This document shows, piece after piece, positions 19,484-28,335 of a stretch of DNA of 64,000 nt; positions within the stretch are counted from its first letter, which is position 1; each line of letters starts with the position of its first letter. Where the stretch lies: contig NZ_FXTH01000013.1 in NCBI RefSeq assembly GCF_900182555.1, positions 62,001-126,000 of the forward strand, read 5' to 3'. The notes under the pieces are model-generated. The model worked only from the letters and a program-made list of their open reading frames with translations. It made no database searches and was not told the DNA's origin. A program made the position numbers and the translations under genes. Source of the DNA: Fodinibius sediminis. Its GTDB lineage: Bacteria; Bacteroidota; Rhodothermia; Balneolales; Balneolaceae.

Positions 19484-22237
19484 ATGGATAAGACCGTGGC
19501 TGCTTTGTTGCTCGCAATGGTTCTGGTGGGCGGGTGTACTCCGGAGCCGCCGGCTATCAGGGAGGTTGATTTTGAAAATGCGGAATTTGCTCCCTTTGTG
19601 GAACCGGACTTTCCTTTTATCACTACCTCTCTTGATGCAAGGGCGCTCGGACCTTCCTTTCCCGGCAACAACCTGGTTCCACGCTGCCTGGCGCTGCGTC
19701 TCGGGGAGGAGGCGTATGCCTGTTTTGATACGGACATGCTGCGCTGGTCGGTAGCCTGGACGGGCGAATTTCTTCCCATGGTCACGATGGGACAGATTTC
19801 TTATAATGATTTTCATAATAAATCCAATGAGCTTCCTGAAATTCTCGGTGATCCAAAGTTTGCAACGGGGCTTTATCCCGGTTGGTCCGGTGCCGACTCC
19901 CGGTTTTCGGATCCCCGCCCCCCGCGGAAAGATCTGGATGCGCCGACCTGGGGGGCTCTTCCGGAAGAAATAGGACAGTGGAATGGAGTATATCTGCAGG
20001 GGCAGCAGGTCGTGATGTCGTACAGGGTGAAGCAGGCAGAAGTATTCGAAAAACCCGGCAGTATCAAAGTGGGAGATGAAGTCGCTTTTAGCCGAACCAT
20101 ACAGCTGGGGGAGCGGGACGAAGTCCTTTCCTTGGTGGCCGCGGAGGTGGCTAATGGCACCCACAGTGAAATTACGGATCACTCGGCTTTCATCTACCAT
20201 GGGGAGAATCAGGATTCAGTCACAGCCATTGGATTGCCACATGCCAGCGAGGAGGTTCGCCTGGATATTACTGAAGATCGTTACGCTTCGGTTGAGGTTT
20301 CTCCAGGGGCTGATTTGACATTTTCCCTTGTGGTGTGGAGCGGCCCTGCCGCCCAGCAAGATCGGTTTCAACGGATGCTTAAGGAGGCCGATACGTCGAT
20401 GCCTGATTTTCGCGGGGGTGGCCCGCCCCATTGGACGGAAACGGTCTCCACAAGGGGGCAGCTATCTCCGGATACCTCTGCTTATGTGGTTGATCAGCTT
20501 ACTCTTCCGATTCCTAATCCCTGGAACCGGAATGTCCGGGTGGTGGATGTGGCCTTCTTTGAAGACAACCGTGCCGCTGTCGTTACCTTTTCGGGAGATA
20601 TATGGATCGTAGAGGGCATTGACGAGGATCTGGAACACCTGACCTGGCGACGATATGCTTCGGGGTTGTATGAGACCCAGAGCGTGGAAGTAGTCGAAGG
20701 TACCGTGTACGCCTACGGAAAGGGCGGCATAACCAGGTTTCATGATTTGAATGAAGATGGCACCGCCGACTATTATGAGAGTTTTTCAAACCAGATGGCC
20801 CAATCTATTGAAACGCGCGAGTGGGCCACAGATATGGTTGCTGCGCCGGAAGGCGGTTTCTATGTTGCCAAGGCGGGGGGACTGGATATGGGACCGAGCG
20901 CATCCTATCCCCCGGTTGCCAGTGGATTCCGGGCCGGTTCCCGTCACAGCGGTTCGGTGCTGAAAGTTTCGGCCGATGGTTCTGTTCGTATGTATGCAAC
21001 CGGGCTTCGGGGACCTTACCTGGGGATGAACCCCGAGACGGGGGCATTGACGGCTTCCGACCAGCAGGGGCATTTCGTACCGTCTACCCCGCTTCTTCAT
21101 ATTGATGAAGGAGACTATTTTGGCGTACCGGCTACCTCGCATCTTCCGCCGGAATCGGAGTCGCCTGCCGTAACGCCGCCCCTGGTTTGGTTTCCCCACA
21201 GTGTGGACCGGTCGGGGATTAGCCAGGTCTGGGTAAACAGCAAGCGGATGGGGCCGCTGAACGGGGATCTGGTTCACCTTTCTTACGGGCGACCAGGTTT
21301 GTTTAAAATCCTTATTGACAGTACAAGTGAGGCGATGCAGGGAGGCATTGTTGATATACCGGCGGCATACCCGGCCCCGACCATGAAAGGAGCTATTAGT
21401 CCGCAGGATAGACAGCTTTATGTTGGTGGTTTTTCCCTTTGGGGAACCAACGCAAGCGGCATTAGTGCACTGATCCGGCTCCGCTACACGGGCCGGCCGA
21501 GTTTGCTCCCCCAGGAGTTCCAAGCCCGTGAAGAAGGGGTAGTGCTCCGCTTTGATGCGATACTGGATGAAGAGTCGGCCACCAATCCGGGAAACTATCA
21601 GGCAAGAAGATGGAATTACAAGCGTACAGAGGAATATGGATCCGGGCACTTCAAGCTGGATGGAACGGCTGGTGAAGAGGTGATGCCGGTTTTTTCCGCC
21701 CATCTGTCCGATGATAGGAAGGCCGTATTTCTGGCGATGCCGAAAATGGAGAAAGTCATGCAGATGCAGGTTTCCTTCGATCTCGAAACGGCGGATGGTG
21801 CCCCCATAAGCGATGACTTGTGGTTTACAGTCACGGATATTGAAAAGCTGGACCAGGTTGCCGCAGGCTTTGGCGAGGTTGATCTGGATGCCCTTTCTAT
21901 TGAGGAAGATACCTCATTGGCCGCTGGCAGGCCCGCCGAACCTGCTTCAGCCGGGGAAGGAGAAGAGCTGTTTCAGCAGCTGGGATGTATGGGATGCCAT
22001 TCCACGGATGGAACAACCGAGGGCATGCTCGGTCCGACGCTGCAGGGGCTATTCGGGAAGGAGCAGCATTTTGAAGACGGGTCTTCTACAACAGTGGATG
22101 AAGCCTATATCAGGGAGGCCTTGATGGAACCCGGAAAGAAAATTGTTGAAGGATATGCCGGGGAAATGCCCTCATTTCTGGGCATACTGTCAGAAAAGGA
22201 AGTTGAGTCCATTATTTTGTATATAGAAACATTATAG
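19484..22237 (+). CDS. DUF6797 domain lipoprotein with C-terminal cytochrome c
   Basis: A 917-residue lipoprotein. The ATG at 19484 gives the signal ALLLAMVLVGGC with a lipobox Cys. The N-terminal half is a DUF6797-type domain (LDARALGPSFPGNNLVPRCL onward). A beta-propeller-like region runs from about residue 340 to 660 (VVDVAFFEDNRAAVVTFSGD, ADYYESF). A linker leads to a C-terminal monohaem cytochrome c domain with CMGCH (835-839) and a distal methionine in GEMPSF. Such proteins pass electrons from sugar oxidation to the respiratory chain, but the substrate is not known. It is probably anchored facing the periplasm. Confidence 0.88.
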   Translation: MDKTVAALLLAMVLVGGCTPEPPAIREVDFENAEFAPFVEPDFPFITTSLDARALGPSFPGNNLVPRCLALRLGEEAYACFDTDMLRWSVAWTGEFLPMVTMGQISYNDFHNKSNELPEILGDPKFATGLYPGWSGADSRFSDPRPPRKDLDAPTWGALPEEIGQWNGVYLQGQQVVMSYRVKQAEVFEKPGSIKVGDEVAFSRTIQLGERDEVLSLVAAEVANGTHSEITDHSAFIYHGENQDSVTAIGLPHASEEVRLDITEDRYASVEVSPGADLTFSLVVWSGPAAQQDRFQRMLKEADTSMPDFRGGGPPHWTETVSTRGQLSPDTSAYVVDQLTLPIPNPWNRNVRVVDVAFFEDNRAAVVTFSGDIWIVEGIDEDLEHLTWRRYASGLYETQSVEVVEGTVYAYGKGGITRFHDLNEDGTADYYESFSNQMAQSIETREWATDMVAAPEGGFYVAKAGGLDMGPSASYPPVASGFRAGSRHSGSVLKVSADGSVRMYATGLRGPYLGMNPETGALTASDQQGHFVPSTPLLHIDEGDYFGVPATSHLPPESESPAVTPPLVWFPHSVDRSGISQVWVNSKRMGPLNGDLVHLSYGRPGLFKILIDSTSEAMQGGIVDIPAAYPAPTMKGAISPQDRQLYVGGFSLWGTNASGISALIRLRYTGRPSLLPQEFQAREEGVVLRFDAILDEESATNPGNYQARRWNYKRTEEYGSGHFKLDGTAGEEVMPVFSAHLSDDRKAVFLAMPKMEKVMQMQVSFDLETADGAPISDDLWFTVTDIEKLDQVAAGFGEVDLDALSIEEDTSLAAGRPAEPASAGEGEELFQQLGCMGCHSTDGTTEGMLGPTLQGLFGKEQHFEDGSSTTVDEAYIREALMEPGKKIVEGYAGEMPSFLGILSEKEVESIILYIETL

Positions 22238-22525
22238 GAGGGTAACGGCCTGCTTGGCGTTTGTTAAAGCCGGGCCTGGGTCAAGTTATCAGATAGAGCG
22301 ACCGGTCCTCCTCACTGTGGCTGTGAGCGTTGAGCACAGGCAGACGCATGGAGGGAAGATCAGAAATACAACAGCTGTTATTACCCAATGGGTTAAAAAG
22401 ATACATATAATGATAATATCGTAAGACTGAGGCGAATAGGTTTCAGTTATGAACAGAGAGAGGTACAGATAATTATGATAAAAATAGATGGAGTACTTAT
22501 AGCATTCCTAAGAGCAAGCTTCCCC
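22238..22525. other. Spacer between DUF6797 gene and esterase gene
   Basis: 288 bases. It holds a purine-rich run GAGAGAGG near 22453-22460 that could serve an upstream start at 22475 for the next gene. There is no terminator, so read-through from the operon is likely, though a separate promoter cannot be excluded. Confidence 0.4.
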
Positions 22526-24748
22526 ATGCATTCCCGGAGCCAATTCCAGGGCAGGACCCTGAAGACGGTGATCCTGTTGTTCTCCTTTGCTTTTTGCTGC
22601 AGTGGTCCACTGTCAGCACAGGATGAGCTCAATGTTATTCGGGGTGAATCTTCCAATAACAGCTGGATTCAGTTTACGGATGCTCCCAATGCATTATATC
22701 ACCATCTTGCGGGGCAGGCCTTTGAGATGTTGGACAAACGGGCCTCTGCCGTCTCGGAACTTGAGACCGTATCGGACTGGAAGAGGCGCCGGCAAAGTGT
22801 ACGGGAGCGTCTGGAACAGGTTGTGGGCCCATTCCCTCCCAAGACGCCGTTGAATGCCAGGGTGGTGCGGACAATTCAAAAAAATGACTACAAAGTGGAG
22901 CATGTTATTTTTGAGTCACAACCGGAATTTTATGTAACCTCCTCTCTTTTCCTTCCTCGGAACCGGCCGGAAGAAGCTCCGGCTGTCATATATCTCAGCG
23001 GACATACTCCGGATGGGTACCGGGATGAAACTTATCAGCATAAGATCATAAATCTTGTGAAAAAGGGATTCATTGTTTTTGCCATCGACCCGCTGGGTCA
23101 GGGAGAACGGATGCAGTACCTGGACCCGGAAACGGGAGAATCTGTCGTGGGGAGTGCTACACGGGAACATTCATACGCCGGCGCCCAGGCTTTTCTAACC
23201 GGGAACTCGCTGGCCCGATATATGATTTGGGATGGTATCCGAGCCGTGGACTATCTGTTGACCCGGGATGAGGTAGATTCGAATCGCATTGGCGTGACGG
23301 GGCGTTCGGGGGGCGGAACGCAGTCGGCTTATCTTGCAGCTTTTGATGAACGCATTCATGCAGCTGCCCCGGAGGCCTATATAACCAGTTTCAAGCGGTT
23401 GCTGCAATCTATTGGTCCCCAGGATGCCGAACAGAATTTTTATCACGGTATTGCTTCAGGCCTGGATCATGCAGACCTGTTGGAAGTGCGGGCGCCCAAA
23501 CCTGCACTTGTGATTACCACGACGGAAGATTTTTTCAGCATCCAGGGAGCCCGCGAGACGGCGCGGGAGGTGAGCAAGGCCTACAAGGCCTATGGCAAGC
23601 CGGAGAATTTCAATATGGTTGAGGATGGGGGAGGCCATGGCTCTACCCGGAACAACAGGGAAGCGATGTATGCCTTTTTTCAAGAGCATTTGGATAATCC
23701 GGGAGATCCCAGTGATCAGGAGGTTACAGTTTTAAATGAGGAAGAAATTAGGGTCACTCGTACCGGCCAGGTGGCTACTTCGTTTGGTGGGGAGAACGTC
23801 TTTAGTCTGAACCGGAAGCAAGCCCGTGAAAAGATCAGTAAGCTGCGGGAATCGCGGCAGAATCTTGGTGTACATCTTCCCGCGGTGCTGGCTTCTGCCA
23901 AAGATCTTGCAGGTTACCAGCCGCCGGCAGCGGTTGATAACCCGGTCTTTACCGGCCGTATTCCGCGGGATGGCTATGTGATAGAAAAGTACTTTGTGAA
24001 AGGAGAGGGTGCCTATCCCGTCCCTTACCTCCTTTTAAAACCTGATCATCCCAATGGCAGGGGAATACTTTATTTACATCCCGACGGCAAGGCAGCAGAA
24101 GCATCGGTCGGAGGAGAAATGGAGTGGTTGGCAGAAAAGGGGTTCACCGTGCTGGCCCCTGACCTGGTGGGAACCGGTGAGACAGGTCCCGGAGCACTGG
24201 CTAATTATATGACTCAAGTCAAGAATTTTGGTGCCACTTCTTTTGATGACTGGACAGCAGCTGTACTTGTAGGCCGGAGTATCGCGGGAGTGCAGGCAGC
24301 AGACGCCGTCCGCCTTACGGGGCTGCTGGCACAGCAGTCCGGAATACAAGCCGTCTATGGGGTGGCCCGGCAAGAGGTGGCACCGGTCCTTTTGCATGCA
24401 GCCGCCTTTGAATCCGTGATAGAGCGGGTGGCGCTTATTGAACCGTATGCTTCCTATGAAGGTATTACCCAAACCGAGTTCTACAATCCCGTGTTTCATA
24501 GTAGTACCGTAGCAGGCTCACTGCCGGCATATGATCTGCCGGATCTGGCTGCCACGCTTGCTCCCCGGAAACTGTTGATGGCGGGGATGACCGATGCAGC
24601 TGGTGGGTCTTTGTCGAAACAGCATCTCGACGAGGGGATGGCTGTAGTCCGTGCCGCTTATGACAAGCAGAAGGCTTTGGGGCGATTGACTATCACGGGG
24701 CATCCGGAAACAGACTTGCAGGGACTGCTTGAGGATTGGATAAAATAA
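22526..24748 (+). CDS. Exported tandem alpha/beta hydrolase (acetyl-esterase-like)
   Basis: A 740-residue protein (757 if the ATG at 22475 is used). The start at 22526 places a Sec signal (VILLFSFAFCCSGPLSAQ) at the N-terminus. Domain 1 is an acetyl-xylan-esterase/peptidase-like alpha/beta hydrolase with oxyanion region IYLSGHTPDGY and nucleophile motif GRSGGG (Ser261). A likely catalytic His lies in GGGHGSTR. Domain 2 (about 450-740) repeats the fold (GRGILYLHPDGKA, VLAPDLVGTGETG), but the nucleophile elbow reads YGVARQ, with Ala where Ser is expected. It probably removes acyl or uronoyl groups from glycans in the periplasm. A terminator follows immediately. Confidence 0.85.
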   Translation: MHSRSQFQGRTLKTVILLFSFAFCCSGPLSAQDELNVIRGESSNNSWIQFTDAPNALYHHLAGQAFEMLDKRASAVSELETVSDWKRRRQSVRERLEQVVGPFPPKTPLNARVVRTIQKNDYKVEHVIFESQPEFYVTSSLFLPRNRPEEAPAVIYLSGHTPDGYRDETYQHKIINLVKKGFIVFAIDPLGQGERMQYLDPETGESVVGSATREHSYAGAQAFLTGNSLARYMIWDGIRAVDYLLTRDEVDSNRIGVTGRSGGGTQSAYLAAFDERIHAAAPEAYITSFKRLLQSIGPQDAEQNFYHGIASGLDHADLLEVRAPKPALVITTTEDFFSIQGARETAREVSKAYKAYGKPENFNMVEDGGGHGSTRNNREAMYAFFQEHLDNPGDPSDQEVTVLNEEEIRVTRTGQVATSFGGENVFSLNRKQAREKISKLRESRQNLGVHLPAVLASAKDLAGYQPPAAVDNPVFTGRIPRDGYVIEKYFVKGEGAYPVPYLLLKPDHPNGRGILYLHPDGKAAEASVGGEMEWLAEKGFTVLAPDLVGTGETGPGALANYMTQVKNFGATSFDDWTAAVLVGRSIAGVQAADAVRLTGLLAQQSGIQAVYGVARQEVAPVLLHAAAFESVIERVALIEPYASYEGITQTEFYNPVFHSSTVAGSLPAYDLPDLAATLAPRKLLMAGMTDAAGGSLSKQHLDEGMAVVRAAYDKQKALGRLTITGHPETDLQGLLEDWIK

Positions 24749-24780
24749 AAGCCGCACCCGGAAAGACAGGTGCGGCTTTT
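24747..24780. terminator. Bidirectional terminator between convergent genes
   Basis: AAAAGCCGCACC pairs with GGTGCGGCTTTT around a ten-base loop. It starts at the stop codon of the esterase gene and lies 19 bases beyond the end of the minus-strand outer membrane protein gene. The A and T tracts allow use in both directions. Confidence 0.93.
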
Positions 24781-24799
24781 ATTCGTTTTAATCAGAATG

Positions 24800-25291
24800 T
24801 TAGAAGTAGAATGTACCGGTGATCGCTGCAGCAGTGAAGATGCTGTCATCATTGTTATCATCGATGAGGAAGTTAAGCTGTCCTTCCACGCCAAGGCTGA
24901 AATGTTCGTCCAGAAAATATTCGCCACCGCCGGAAGCTCCGATTAGAAAATCAGAGTCATCATCGTCAACAGGTTCGTCAAAGGACGTATGCTGAAGGAT
25001 GCCTTGGGCACCGATATAGGTGGCAAAATCATCACCCAGCGACTGGTAAAACCGGGGATTGATCCCGACGTTCAGCGTAGTAAAATCGTCTTCCTCATGC
25101 GTGAAGCCGACAACCGGGGCAATAACAATGCTTTCAGAGGCCCAGATGGGTATTTTAATATTGGTCTGGCTGCTTTGCAGTGAGGCAGAGAGCCCGACGG
25201 TGCCGCTGTCAGGCCGGTCTTGTGCAAAGGCCGTTGTGGTTCCCATTAAAATGGCAGCGATAAGTAATAATGTTTTTGTAGCTGTTTTCAT
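24800..25291 (-). CDS. Small outer membrane beta-barrel protein
   Basis: A 163-residue protein with a signal peptide (LLLIAAILMGTTTAFAQ) and a body of alternating hydrophobic strands separated by acidic Asp-rich turns, ending in aromatic residues (TGTFYF) as needed for outer-membrane insertion. The length and pattern resemble the eight-stranded OmpA/opacity-type barrel. The cargo or partner is unknown. The ATG at 25291 was chosen because it starts the signal peptide. This start codon is part of a 9-bp inverted repeat that could fold over it in the mRNA. Confidence 0.82.
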   Translation of the reverse strand: MKTATKTLLLIAAILMGTTTAFAQDRPDSGTVGLSASLQSSQTNIKIPIWASESIVIAPVVGFTHEEDDFTTLNVGINPRFYQSLGDDFATYIGAQGILQHTSFDEPVDDDDSDFLIGASGGGEYFLDEHFSLGVEGQLNFLIDDNNDDSIFTAAAITGTFYF

Positions 25292-25332
25292 AAGAAGCAA
25301 TGATTTGATTATTAATTACGACAGCTTCTTAT
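25290..25332 (-). promoter_or_regulatory. Inverted repeat covering the start codon of the outer membrane protein gene
   Basis: ATAAGAAGC (25290-25298) and GCTTCTTAT (25324-25332) are perfect complements, 25 bases apart. On the minus-strand mRNA the downstream arm ends in the AU of the AUG and covers the bases just before it. A hairpin would therefore hide the translation start. It could instead be a protein-binding dyad. Confidence 0.55.
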
Positions 25333-25359
25333 AATGATGAAAATGGGGTTATGTTCCCG

Positions 25360-25986
25360 TCAGGAATTACGGAGGGCATTGCGGCAGTATGCCATATCTT
25401 CCTGGGCCGGCTCATAGTCGGGCGCAATGGCCAGACATTGTTCATAGTATGCTATGGCCTCTTCATACTGGCCAATATGCTTAAGCATTAGGCCAATGTT
25501 GTTGTAGGCTTCGTAAAAGTCGGGATTAAGTTCTATGGCTTTCCTGTAGCATCGGCCGGCTTCTACGGTATTGTTCGAACGGAGGTGGTGATTACCGAGA
25601 TTGAAATAACCCATTGCTCCATCAGGATTTATCTCAGTGATATACTCAAAAAGTTCGCGCGCGCGTTCGGTTTCTTCAGCAAGCTCATAAATATCAGCCA
25701 GGTTGTTAAGGGCTGGGACATAATCCGGCTGGATTTCCAGCGCATCCAGATAGTGATTAACCGCCTGGTCAATCTTTTTAAGCTCAAAAAAGGTATTGGC
25801 AAGATTGAAGTGTGTTTTATAGTCCTGAGGGGCTGCCTTCAGCGACTGTCGGTAGGCTTCAACCGCCTCTTGATAATTACCCAGCATGTGATGGCCGATT
25901 CCCAGCTCATTGAGCAGGGATGGGTCGTTTGGGCTTTCTTCCAACTCCGTTAGTATTTCGTCGATCTGCTCTTCAATCTGATTCAT
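25360..25986 (-). CDS. Tetratricopeptide repeat protein
   Basis: A 208-residue protein made almost entirely of TPR units. At least five are clear, for example LGIGHHMLGNYQEAVEAYRQ, NLADIYELAEETERARELFE and NIGLMLKHIGQYEEAIAYYE. There is no signal peptide, so it is cytoplasmic and likely a scaffold for protein contacts. Partner unknown. It precedes the outer membrane protein gene by 68 bases on the same strand. Confidence 0.92.
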   Translation of the reverse strand: MNQIEEQIDEILTELEESPNDPSLLNELGIGHHMLGNYQEAVEAYRQSLKAAPQDYKTHFNLANTFFELKKIDQAVNHYLDALEIQPDYVPALNNLADIYELAEETERARELFEYITEINPDGAMGYFNLGNHHLRSNNTVEAGRCYRKAIELNPDFYEAYNNIGLMLKHIGQYEEAIAYYEQCLAIAPDYEPAQEDMAYCRNALRNS

Positions 25987-26037
25987 AGCTACCCAAAATA
26001 CAAAAAGATGCGTTATATCTCACGCGAAATGTCACTT

Positions 26038-26661
26038 CTATGGCTTGCCTATAAATTGAAAGTAGGTCCATAATCCGAAATAAGCCCGATGGATTTCTAC
26101 TGTCAGAGGGTGGAAATATTTCTTCAGAAGGGGCAGGGCGTGTCCGCTCAGATCAGCATGATTTATGTCCATCCAGTGTCGAAACCACCGAAACGGAGTC
26201 GTGTTGAAATCAACAACCGCAAGATAACCATTGGGTTTCATGTCCTTGAGTATGGAGTCGAAGACCTGCTGCGTACGGTCTTCAAGCATGGTAAGTGAGT
26301 AAGAGAGCAGAATTAGATCGAAGGAGTCACCACTAAAGCTTTCAGCATTGTAGGACTCCAGCCTGAGTTCTGCCCGTGTTGAGGATCCAAGACGCTGGCC
26401 TGCTTTTGCCAGCATGTTTGGCGAAAGGTCGATTCCCATGATCCGGGCATCCGGGAAGTAATATTCAAGGCGGGCGATATTCTGGCCGGTACCACAGCCA
26501 ATTTCGAGTATGCGGGCTTGCGGGGGTAAATCGGGTAGCATGCTGAGGAGCTCTTCCCGGCCAAAGAGGAAGCTCCAGCGTGTCGCATCGTAAATGGGAG
26601 CATGCAGCCGGTAATACCGTGCTAGCTTGCTGGTGTCGTGGGAGCCGAAAGAGTTTGTCAT
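26038..26661 (-). CDS. btaB: SAM-dependent methyltransferase, BtaB-like
   Basis: A 207-residue class I methyltransferase with motif I LEIGCGTGQNIARLE, the acidic GIDLSPNM, and DLILLSYSLTMLED. The start overlaps the btaA stop by four bases (ATGA), which ties it to betaine lipid synthesis. In known systems BtaB methylates the diacylglyceryl-homoserine made by BtaA three times, giving the phosphorus-free lipid DGTS. The length fits bacterial BtaB. The C-terminal RWFRHWMDINHADLSG segment fits the family. The assignment rests mostly on pairing with BtaA. Confidence 0.82.
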   Translation of the reverse strand: MTNSFGSHDTSKLARYYRLHAPIYDATRWSFLFGREELLSMLPDLPPQARILEIGCGTGQNIARLEYYFPDARIMGIDLSPNMLAKAGQRLGSSTRAELRLESYNAESFSGDSFDLILLSYSLTMLEDRTQQVFDSILKDMKPNGYLAVVDFNTTPFRWFRHWMDINHADLSGHALPLLKKYFHPLTVEIHRAYFGLWTYFQFIGKP

Positions 26662-27821
26662 TGTACGATACCTAAGTGAGTGCTTCCGTAAGTGCCAACA
26701 CGGTCTTTGGTGTGCAACCGTTTTGTCAAAGCGGGCTGAAATTCAAGACGTCTATGGACAAAAGGGGGTAAAAAGTCAGTGGAGGTTCCTGCTGAGCGGA
26801 ATAAAATCCGGGTTCCCCGTACAGAATTATTCAGGATATGATGCCATACCTCGGCAAGCTGATCCGGATCCTTTATCATCCAGTCGAGGTGGTCAAGCAG
26901 TACAAAGTGAGTATAGCGACCCGGGTTTTTCAGGAGAAATTGGAGTAGAGAGGAGGTATATGTTCTTATTATGTGTTCTTGCTGCTTAATACGTTCATAA
27001 TGTTTTCTCAGCAGGTAGTTGGGACAGCAATCGGGCGTATAGGATCCAGTCAGGTAAACACGCCAGAAATAGTTGTCCTGAATCGGTCGCCTGGTGAAAA
27101 TATGGCGTAATACCCTGTGGATATATCCTGAGATGCCTCCGTCTTCTTTTTCGTTTATAAGTTCCCGTTGGCAGGCCGGCACTCCCAGCATGTTCATAGT
27201 GATCTGCTGATCGGCGAGCCATTTAAAAAAGCCGCTCCACAGGGAGTCTTCAACTTTATAAAAATAATAGGTCTGTTCTTTAATACTCTGGGCATCAAGA
27301 AGTTTATTGATTTTTACATGGAGCCCCTTCCGCTGTATTTTCTTGCGGATCATGAATGCCACTTTGCCCGATGTTCCGTGGTAGTAGAAGCTGGGAACCG
27401 CGGGAGAGGGGCTGAAAAAATTTATGTTACGATCCCAGTAACGCCGGGTCGGGGCTCCGAGCCGCGGCCTGAGGTGGTGATGGTAGGTGCGGGCAGCCTC
27501 TTCTTTTATGCCTTCTCCGAAAAAGTCCCACAGCAGGGAGAAATCACCGTTTTGAAAGAGGGCTCGTTTCAACTCGAAGAGCGCATTCTGGGCCTGGTTT
27601 TCATCTACGCAGTGAATTTCCCGGGGAGCGTCAAGCAGGTAATCGAAGGCATTACAACCGGCACTTGTAAGCATTACGAGGTTGCTTTGTTCATTGATTT
27701 GCAGCATCTCCCGATCCAGCCGTGGATCCTCCCAGCAGGTATTGTACACCAACTTGTTGGATGTGACGGAGTTGAAGAGCCGGTCTTGCAGGTTTTTTAC
27801 AATGTTTGTGAACTTTTCCAT
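26658..27821 (-). CDS. btaA: DUF3419 family, BtaA-like 3-amino-3-carboxypropyl transferase
   Basis: A 387-residue DUF3419 protein. Family motifs are YNTCWEDPRLDREML, MLTSAGCNAFDYLL (SAM-binding loop, about residues 44-57), IHCVDENQAQNALFELKR and late FVLLDHLDWM. BtaA moves the 3-amino-3-carboxypropyl group of SAM to diacylglycerol, the first step of DGTS betaine lipid synthesis at the inner membrane. The ATG at 27821 was chosen; one at 27845 would add eight residues. A gap of about 230 bases separates it from the divergent gene at 28053, and no promoter was pinned down. Confidence 0.88.
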   Translation of the reverse strand: MEKFTNIVKNLQDRLFNSVTSNKLVYNTCWEDPRLDREMLQINEQSNLVMLTSAGCNAFDYLLDAPREIHCVDENQAQNALFELKRALFQNGDFSLLWDFFGEGIKEEAARTYHHHLRPRLGAPTRRYWDRNINFFSPSPAVPSFYYHGTSGKVAFMIRKKIQRKGLHVKINKLLDAQSIKEQTYYFYKVEDSLWSGFFKWLADQQITMNMLGVPACQRELINEKEDGGISGYIHRVLRHIFTRRPIQDNYFWRVYLTGSYTPDCCPNYLLRKHYERIKQQEHIIRTYTSSLLQFLLKNPGRYTHFVLLDHLDWMIKDPDQLAEVWHHILNNSVRGTRILFRSAGTSTDFLPPFVHRRLEFQPALTKRLHTKDRVGTYGSTHLGIVQ

Positions 27822-28052
27822 GGTTTTCAAAACTAAAAGGTCCATATGTATATTATGTGAAAGAATTGTAACCCTTTTGTAAAAAGGGCCGGCCGGTGAA
27901 ACCAACAGTTTTTGTCCGTATCACTGGCCTGAGAAGGGAAATAGTCGTATGCTAGTCAGGTAATAGTCCGCTCGCACGGGGTTGGAAAAATTACCATGCA
28001 ATCCACGTTGAAATTTGTATCTTTCAGCTGAACCGCAAATAAAATGTTTGTT

Positions 28053-28280
28053 ATGGCTAGCGACGATCAGAACAAGGAATCCGTGTCCGAGGAGAAAGCG
28101 AAAAAATATGAACAGATTCTTGGCCGCCTGAAAAAAGAGCGCAAGGCGGTGGAGGATATGGTGAACCGTGATTACCGGGAGGCTCGGCGCTATGTTCGTT
28201 CTCACCCGGAAGAAGGCGTACTGGCCGCTTTCGTGGGGGGGATAGCCCTTGGGTATGTCATTGGAAAACTTAGCAGGTAA
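28053..28280 (+). CDS. Small tail-anchored protein, DUF883/ElaB-like
   Basis: A 75-residue protein: a charged amphipathic helix rich in Lys and Glu, then YVRSHPEEGVLAAFVGGIALGYVIGKLSR, split as a basic stretch and one glycine-rich transmembrane helix at the C-terminus. This layout matches DUF883/YqjD-type inner membrane proteins that can bind ribosomes, though similarity is by shape rather than clear motif. An alternative ATG lies three codons upstream at 28044. Confidence 0.7.
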   Translation: MASDDQNKESVSEEKAKKYEQILGRLKKERKAVEDMVNRDYREARRYVRSHPEEGVLAAFVGGIALGYVIGKLSR

Positions 28281-28335
28281 ATTATAAAATACATTGTCTG
28301 CCAATAAGTTATAACTAATAAACCAAAGAATTGCC

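Noticed and set aside
20786-21703. Minus-strand frame of 305 codons
   Set aside because: Antisense of the DUF6797 gene and rich in Arg/Pro, as expected for a shadow of a GC-rich gene.
12488-24748. A classical SusC/SusD polysaccharide utilisation locus
   Set aside because: No TonB-dependent receptor or SusD-like lipoprotein occurs in or near the cluster.
27168-27836. Plus-strand frame of 222 codons
   Set aside because: It lies opposite btaA, which has clear family motifs; the translation shows none.
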